DNA of 64,000 nucleotides from Campanula takesimana (Eukaryota > Streptophyta > Magnoliopsida > Asterales > Campanulaceae), in the NCBI GenBank assembly GCA_026119855.1, contig JAOWBW010002221.1, positions 45,186 through 109,185 on the forward strand, read 5' to 3'. Shown in pieces: positions 59,267 to 64,000 of this stretch. Within the stretch, counting starts at the first letter, position 1, and the number at the start of each line of letters is the position of its first letter. The translations under genes and the position numbers were made by a program. The notes under the pieces were generated by a model, which was given only the letters and a program-made list of their open reading frames with translations, ran no database searches and was not told where the DNA came from.

Positions 59267-59539
59267 AACTTTGCTCCATGCAGAAATCCAGTTTGTTTCT
59301 TCCCACTCCGTGACGGATCCATGCAACTACGTACCTGCCCCTTCCACGGCTCATGCATTGTATAAAATTAGGGACATTTGTAAAATAACTAGTTTGCACA
59401 AGTAGGCTCCCACAATAAAAACTGCATTTTTAAGCATAATATACATACATGCATTTATACATTTGTTCTGTACATACATATCCCTCTGCTCTCTACTAGC
59501 TAACAGTGTAGGAAATAAAGATGGAAAGATGGGCCCCGC
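59267..59539. other. Intergenic between the two antisense genes
   Basis: No gene recognised. AT-rich from 59350 to 59530, probably the 3' UTR of antisense gene 2 followed by upstream promoter of gene 1. Confidence 0.5.
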
Positions 59540-61755
59540 CTAGTCAGAATCTTCCTCCGTGGTATCTCCACGCCGCGCTAAAGCCCGAGAGCTACCGGCA
59601 CCCGAACTCCGTCCCCGGACCGCTCGACCACCAATATGAGAAGAGCCCGCACCATTCGGAGACCGTTCCCGACGCTGGGGTGACGCAACGTCGTCCCTCT
59701 GACAAGTACATGAATGGTACGCCTCCCTCAGTAAGCGCATCAACACGTTCTCCCGCCGAGCTGAACGGATATATGCCTCCCGAGTCACCTGAGAAGGAAA
59801 CCAATGCAAGGATTACAAGGCAGAAAGAAATAAGTGTGTGCGAACATGACTGATATAAAGCACAAAGCCGTACCCCAGCGTCGGGCGGAGGAATGAATGT
59901 CTCCTCAACAAGATCTGCATCAGTCGGCTCCAAGCTAAGCTCCACCTCCCGGCCACCCCTCATCACTCTCACGCTACTCGAGCGAAGGGGCATGTCAACC
60001 AAAGGCCGACTCCGACCAACATAACGGGCCGAGCTCGACCCCTCTCCAGACAACATCCTAGCCCGTACCTGTGGACTGACCAGCCGCGTCCGTACATAGC
60101 CGGCATAATCGTCACCCCCCCTGTAATGCTCTGCCGGAGTGGGAGCCAAAAAAGTCGCCAACCTCGCGGGACGGAGCATATCCCGAGGAGGGTCATAAGG
60201 AGCCCACGGTAACGCACCAGCCCTGTGCTGACGAACCACCCTCTCCCCGAGATACATGGCCTCCCGGTGAGACCCACAAGCAGAACCCTAGAAGCGGTCA
60301 AATCCACTACATAGGGACCCACCGAAGCCTCATTGGCCGGGCTCCATGGGTAAAATCTGACTCCAACAGGCTCAGACATCGCAAACACCCTCCTCAGATC
60401 AGCAGCATCCACTGTCTTCCTGTCCCGGTTTCTGCGGGAAGGAGCCCTGTTGCCCTTGCACCAGTACGACATGATGGGGACAACCTTGTTGACACTCATC
60501 ACCAACTGAAAAGGGGCGACACCAAAGACCTCGTACACCCAAGCCTGGCATATAATGAGAGAGATGTTTCAGACCAAAAAGATAGAACAGAAATCTCAAC
60601 AAGTGAAAAGAAGGGTAGTCAAGAGCATACCTCAAAGGCGAACTGGAACCCGTCAAAGGCCGACGAGCTAGCCCTCGAGCAATGGTCCAAAGCCCGGTAA
60701 ATCTCAGCCAAACCGGCTCCACCCCAAGAAATCCCACCGACTAAGTCCAAGTCCACAAGAGCCCCTAGCAGTGAGTACCGGCAGACAGTAGCCCCACTGG
60801 GAAACAAAATCTCTGAAAAGCTGTACCATAAGAACAACCGGACCAAACAATCCAAATCATATTCCCCTACTAAAGGCCTCAATAGCCACCTCCACCAAGC
60901 GATTCACCTTCCCGGCCTCCACTCCATAACCCTTGACACCTCCTCCTAGGTCGGTGTCAACTCCCAGCAGAGCCTGTCTGTAGTCCCGCCGCCTCGCCAA
61001 GCTCTCATCAAAAGGCAAAGGGGTACCAGTAAACCTCAACCCCGTGATGGCCGCGAAATCTGTCGGCGTGATGGTAATCTCTCCCCAACTAAAGTGGAAA
61101 GTATGGGTGGTATCCCACCAGAACTCCCGGCATACCTCTATCACCGCTGCCACCTTCAGGGTAGCCCCGACCATGCGGACACTGTCAAAGAATGGGCCAA
61201 AGCCCATAGCCTCGATCGAGCACGCAAGCCGCCCTGTCCCTCTGGCAGGGACGCCCACAGTTTGCCCACAGTCACTGTGGACCCACGAGCCTTGATCCTC
61301 TGCCAGGTAACACAGCACAGGTATGTTACCATTCTAGCAATTTACAATTCCAGCAATTTAAATTCTAGCATTCCATTCATTCTATAGCATTTCATATTAT
61401 GTGCATAAAACATACAAATGTGCAAGAAGGAGAGGAGTGAAAATTCGAAATTTACCTCTCGCGTCTCCGGAAGCCCCATCGACCAATGACGCTCAGAGTC
61501 GATGTAAAAATCGTAATCTTGGTCGAACGTGGACCGCAGCAGATTATCGCGATAATTCCGAGTCGCGGCTCGTGGTCTCAAACCGCCCCGCGGAATCAAA
61601 GGCGCCGCTTCAAAGCCCGCTCCTGGGTCAGCCCCTACATTTCCTGCGCCCTGAGCATTACCGTGCCCCTCTCCTTGTGGCTCTTGTTGTGGAATCATAT
61701 ACCCACCATGGCCCGGAAAATCTCTAAATAATGCCTCATTGATCCAATCCGCCAT
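59540..61755 (-). pseudogene. Antisense cargo gene 2: plant mobile domain (PMD) protein, four exons, two frameshifts
   Basis: Start ATG 61755 (MADWINEAL). Exons, minus strand: 61755-61456, 61333-60631, 60544-59874 and 59788-59540 (stop). Introns of 122, 86 and 85 bp all have GT-AG ends and phase 0. Exon 2 opens the PMD domain (IEAMGFGPFFDS, then THTFHFSWGEITITPTDFAAITGL), continuing with RYSLLGALVDLD and SWGGAGLAEIYRAL; exon 3 starts AWVYEVF. This block order is that of the aminotransferase-like plant mobile domain family (PF10536) found in MAIN/MAIL proteins and in transposons. Phase changes are at about 60885 (exon 2) and about 60262 (exon 3), so the present frame is broken unless these are assembly errors. 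The tail is Arg/Ser-rich. About 640 residues. Nuclear by analogy; catalysis is not established for the family. Confidence 0.8.
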
Positions 61756-61854
61756 AGCTTCAAGAATTATGTGAAATGAAATCTTCAAAATTATCAAAAT
61801 CTGAGCTTTCTCTCTCTAAAAACTCAATTTTCTCACTCTAACTCGTCAATGGAG

Positions 61855-62068
61855 GAAGGAAGAAGAAGAAAGAAGAAAAGAAGAAGAAGAGGGAGGTTTC
61901 TGGTGATGTGACCAAGGAGTCAGCCCATCGGCAGCCTTGGCCACGCGGCCACCTTCGCCCTTGCAACCCCAGCCGTTAGATCAGCGATCCGCGTGAAGGA
62001 GATCTGACCACTCAACGGTCTTGGCCACGCGGCCACTATTGCAAATTCGTGTGTTTGGCCACGCGGCC
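61855..62068 (-). promoter_or_regulatory. Promoter of antisense gene 2: three GGCCACGCGGCC palindromes and pyrimidine patch
   Basis: Identical GGCCACGCGGCC copies lie at 61939-61950, 62023-62034 and 62057-62068. Downstream on the minus strand (61900-61855) is a CTTCTTCTTTTCTTC-type pyrimidine tract, common in plant core promoters and 5' UTRs. No clear TATA was seen. The ATG is 184 bp from the nearest palindrome. Confidence 0.55.
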
Positions 62069-62222
62069 AACTTGCCCCTTCAGATAAAATTCCACATTTA
62101 CCCTGATCTCTTTCCCTATTCAATTCATCTTAAATGCCTTAGCACAACTTTGAATATATTCGTTACCTTTGGGTACGGAAAGCCCCTTAAAATTTCCATT
62201 TTCTTCACACCAATATTTGCTT
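62069..62222. other. Spacer, nothing recognised
   Basis: AT-rich sequence between the gene 2 promoter and the 3' UTR tandem repeats. No motif assigned. Confidence 0.5.
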
Positions 62223-62571
62223 AGGATTCGTCGTATGGTTGTAGAGACTTCGGCGCCTCTATGACATACCATCCTAGATCAATCGTAATTGGCAGAAGCC
62301 TCGGCGTTTCTATTTGCGAAAGATCCAGCATCTATTATTAGGATTCGTATGATTGTAGAGACTTCGGCGCCTCTATGACATACCATCCTTATCAATCGTA
62401 ATTGGCAGAAGCCTCGGCGTTTCTATTTGCGAAAGATCCAGCATCTATTATTAAGATTCTGTATGGTTGTAGAGACTTCGGCGCCTCTGTGACATACGTA
62501 TCCTTGATCGATCGTGGTTGGCAGAAGCTCGGCGTTTTCTGTTCACGAGAGACCAGACATCCTATTACTTT
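62223..62571 (+). repeat. 3' UTR tandem repeat, three copies of about 115 bp
   Basis: Copies start at about 62223, 62341 and 62454. Each carries TTGTAGAGACTTCGGCGCC, a GACATAC segment, TTGGCAGAAGC, CTCGGCGTTT and a GAAAGATCCAGCATC-type end. The first two are nearly identical; the third is more diverged. Tandem repeats in this hypervariable 3' region are typical of Tat/Ogre elements and are known to seed satellites, but this unit does not resemble the 75-bp satellite. Confidence 0.88.
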
Positions 62572-62711
62572 AGCGCGATCGCAGGAACCCTGGCGATCCT
62601 GATTGCGTTTACCATTCCATCTTGGGATTATTTAGACAGCGTAGTCCCAAATAACTTCATTGCTTACGAATGATTCGTTCTTCGTACAGGATAGTGCCCG
62701 TAGGTTTATTA

Positions 62712-62914
62712 TCCCTAGCAGGAGTCCGATATCTCGTTTTATCCCCAGTAGATCTCTGAACTACGACCGGCTTGATTCTCAGAGGATACGTAGGAAACCT
62801 GAAAAGGTCCAGCCACCCGACCGACGCGGTCATCTCTCATCCCCAGCAGGTGCATTTCCCCAGCAGAAGATGTTGCTCCCACAAGTGGACAGTTATTCTC
62901 AATTTCCCCATCAG
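62712..62914 (+). repeat. Five TCCCCAGCAG-like motifs complementary to the PBS core
   Basis: TCCCTAGCAGGAGTC (62712), TCCCCAGTAG (62743), TCCCCAGCAG (62840), TCCCCAGCAG (62857) and TCCCCATCAG (62905) all match the reverse complement of the PBS core CTGCTGGGGA. They may be remnants of tRNA-derived sequence or could pair with the 5' end of the genomic RNA. Seen directly; function is speculative. Confidence 0.55.
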
Positions 62915-62975
62915 ATTTGAACTACGTTTGGCTTGATTCCCCCGCGGATACGTAGGTCGCCTGCCAAGGTTCAGC
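62755..62975 (+). repeat. Duplicated GAACTACG...GATACGTAGG unit in 3' UTR
   Basis: Two roughly 60-bp related units (62755-62810 and 62917-62975) each read GAACTACG, GGCTTGATTC, GGATACGTAGG and then GGTYCAGCC. Their outer arms CTACG/CGTAG (62761-62765 with 62789-62793; 62922-62926 with 62951-62955) are those of the LTR and 57.2-kb hairpins. Confidence 0.6.
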
Positions 62976-63067
62976 CGTTCCCTTACCTTTCATCTGTTTT
63001 GAAACTCATGTTTCAGACGGATCCTTCTTTTATCGTCGACCCCACATTGCCTTGCAAGAAGCGTCGC

Positions 63068-63078
63068 CGAGGGGCTAC
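63068..63078 (+). other. Polypurine-tract region of the gypsy element
   Basis: CGAGGGGCTAC directly precedes the 3' LTR's TGTTAG. The purine run GAGGGG is short and separated from the LTR by CTAC, but this is the only candidate for plus-strand priming at this boundary. Confidence 0.55.
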
Positions 63079-64000
63079 TGTTAGTACCCGACCTGAAAAT
63101 GAGTTATTAGGACTTTCCCAAATATACAAGGACTTTATAGGAATTAGAAACCTTGCAAAGACTTGTCCTGGATTCCCAAAATATCTCATTTATGCAAAAT
63201 CTATCAAAATAGGCAACTTAGGGTTACCAAAAGCAACAGTGAAACCCTAGCTTGAAAATCAAGTCAGCCTGCAGACGGCCAGGCGGCCAACCTTGCCACG
63301 CCACTCGACCTTGGCCACGCGGCCAACATTGTCGCCGTCTTCAACAATGGCCAGGCGGCCAACCTTGCGCCGGATGATCTGGACCATCAGATCCTCCCAT
63401 CAGTTACTATATAAACCACTCCAGGCTATTGGTTTAGGGGTCCGATTTTGAGAGCTCTAAGTACGAATTTTGGAGTTCTTGAACAATTTTTCTCTCTAAT
63501 TAACATTTCCAAACACTCAAGAAGATCCAAGGTTTATTTCTTGCCAACATAGGTAAGTCTTCTAACTTATTTCTTCGCGTTCTTGCATTTATTCTAATGT
63601 AGATCTTTAATATTATGTTCTTGCATGTTTAATTCATATATATTCTTCACATGTCTTGTGTTCATAGATATAAAACCTTATTTATGCTATATTTAGGGTT
63701 GCGATCTTCATAATTAATGTTATTTCATAGTCGATTATGATCAATGGTTCATCAACCCAAAGATGATCTAGGAACTACTTCTAAACCCTAATCTTTAGGT
63801 AATTCCCCCTCATTATGCATGATCCCGATTCTTCTGCCTATTCTAATTCTCTGCGAACTACGCTGACCTGAGCTTTCACATTGAGAAGAACGTAGGCAAT
63901 CTTCGGATCCGGTCTAAATCACTAACACACTACTAACACATCATCATGATAGAAAGACCGATCAATTCGGGCAATAGGAGTGATAACGTCCAATATTCTT
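63079..64000 (+). repeat. 3' LTR of the gypsy element (first 922 bp, cut by window edge)
   Basis: Matches 48938-49869 of the 5' LTR with about 6 substitutions and about 18 small indels. It carries the same three GGCCANGCGGCC motifs (63277-63288, 63313-63324, 63349-63360), TATATAAA (63408-63415), AG|GTAAGT (GT at 63553) and CTACG/CGTAG arms (63858-63862, 63891-63895); its inner stem has lost one base (GCTTTCAC for GCTTCTCAC). About 177 bp remain beyond the window. Confidence 0.95.

Larger units (their letters stand above)
48938..64000 (+). mobile_element. Non-autonomous Ty3/gypsy (Tat/Ogre-like) LTR retrotransposon with antisense cargo genes
   Basis: Matching LTRs start at 48938 and 63079 (both TGTTAGTACCCGACC). 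By analogy with the 5' LTR the element ends about 180 bp past the window, giving roughly 15.2 kb. Order: LTR, tRNA-Arg-type PBS, leader, gag, protease, truncated RT, displaced gag module, two minus-strand genes, repeat-rich 3' UTR, LTR. Extra antisense genes between pol and the 3' LTR and a tRNA-Arg-type PBS are features of the Tat/Ogre lineage. No RNase H or integrase was found, and RT stops after motif A, so movement would need proteins in trans. The insertion lies in a satellite monomer (after CTCGGCGGG); GCGGG is the expected target duplication. Confidence 0.93.

Noticed and set aside
59053..59399. Minus- and plus-strand frames with repeated KLAAWPR or similar
   Set aside because: They merely translate the GGCCANGCGGCC promoter motifs; Trp/Pro repeats arise from the palindrome.
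48938..64000. Satellite derived from this gypsy element's own 3' UTR or leader repeats
   Set aside because: Neither the 115-bp repeat nor the minisatellite resembles the 75-bp monomer, and the element is inserted into an already existing array.

Overview
This is a plant nuclear window, most likely from a eudicot. It holds no ordinary host gene that I can recognise. Everything in it is repetitive: about 43.5 kb of one tandem satellite (5407-48937) lies between two LTR retrotransposons that both inserted into the satellite. The plant assignment rests on the retrotransposon lineages (Ty1/copia with an initiator-Met primer site; Ty3/gypsy of Tat/Ogre type with a tRNA-Arg-type primer site), plant-specific mobile-domain proteins, and canonical plant introns. 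The species cannot be told from the sequence.

Left (1-5406): a Ty1/copia element on the minus strand, cut by the window edge. It has a 1449-bp 5' LTR (3958-5406, perfect TGTTGG/CCAACA ends), a PBS, a 1.6-kb untranslated leader and an apparently uninterrupted gag-pol reading frame from 2379 to the edge. CCHC knuckle, protease DTG, GAG-pre-integrase and the integrase D-D-35-E residues are all present.

Middle (5407-48937): a GC-rich (about 57% in a typical monomer) satellite with a 75-bp monomer, plus 76-bp and 70-bp variants. Each monomer has a strong dyad, about five CpGs and two TTGAC[CT] motifs. Monomers are organised into several families of higher-order repeats: 300 bp x3, 2383 bp x3, about 3.28 kb x2, 3.2/2.23 kb x3, 3.65 kb and 965 bp. 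A divergent 70-bp monomer, about 46 copies, becomes much denser towards the right. Because 75 is a multiple of three, the array contains long spurious reading frames.

Right (48938-64000, ending about 180 bp beyond the window): a roughly 15.2-kb non-autonomous Tat/Ogre-like gypsy element on the plus strand. In order it has: 5' LTR (1109 bp), PBS, a minisatellite-bearing leader, gag, protease with a G-patch, a reverse transcriptase cut off just after its first catalytic Asp, a displaced third gag-type zinc-knuckle module, structured RNA-like repeats, two antisense cargo genes (57535-58967 and 59540-61755), a 3' UTR with tandem repeats, and the 3' LTR. RNase H and integrase are absent. The upstream cargo gene is a plant mobile domain (PMD) gene with three phase-0 GT-AG introns on the minus strand. 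The other looks like a DUF7745/PMD-related protein with a nuclear-localisation-like tail. Both carry frameshifts.

The most striking unexplained signal is a short imperfect palindrome, GGCCANGCGGCC. It occurs 14 times and only in four places: the U3 of each LTR just upstream of TATATAAA, and upstream of the start codon of each antisense gene. It looks like a shared cis-regulatory module linking the element's own promoter with those of its antisense cargo. The copia element has an analogous but different cluster (TGTGCGGYCGCCCA) upstream of its TATA box.

Caution: the two gypsy LTRs differ far more by small indels than by substitutions, so some frameshifts reported here may be assembly errors rather than biology.
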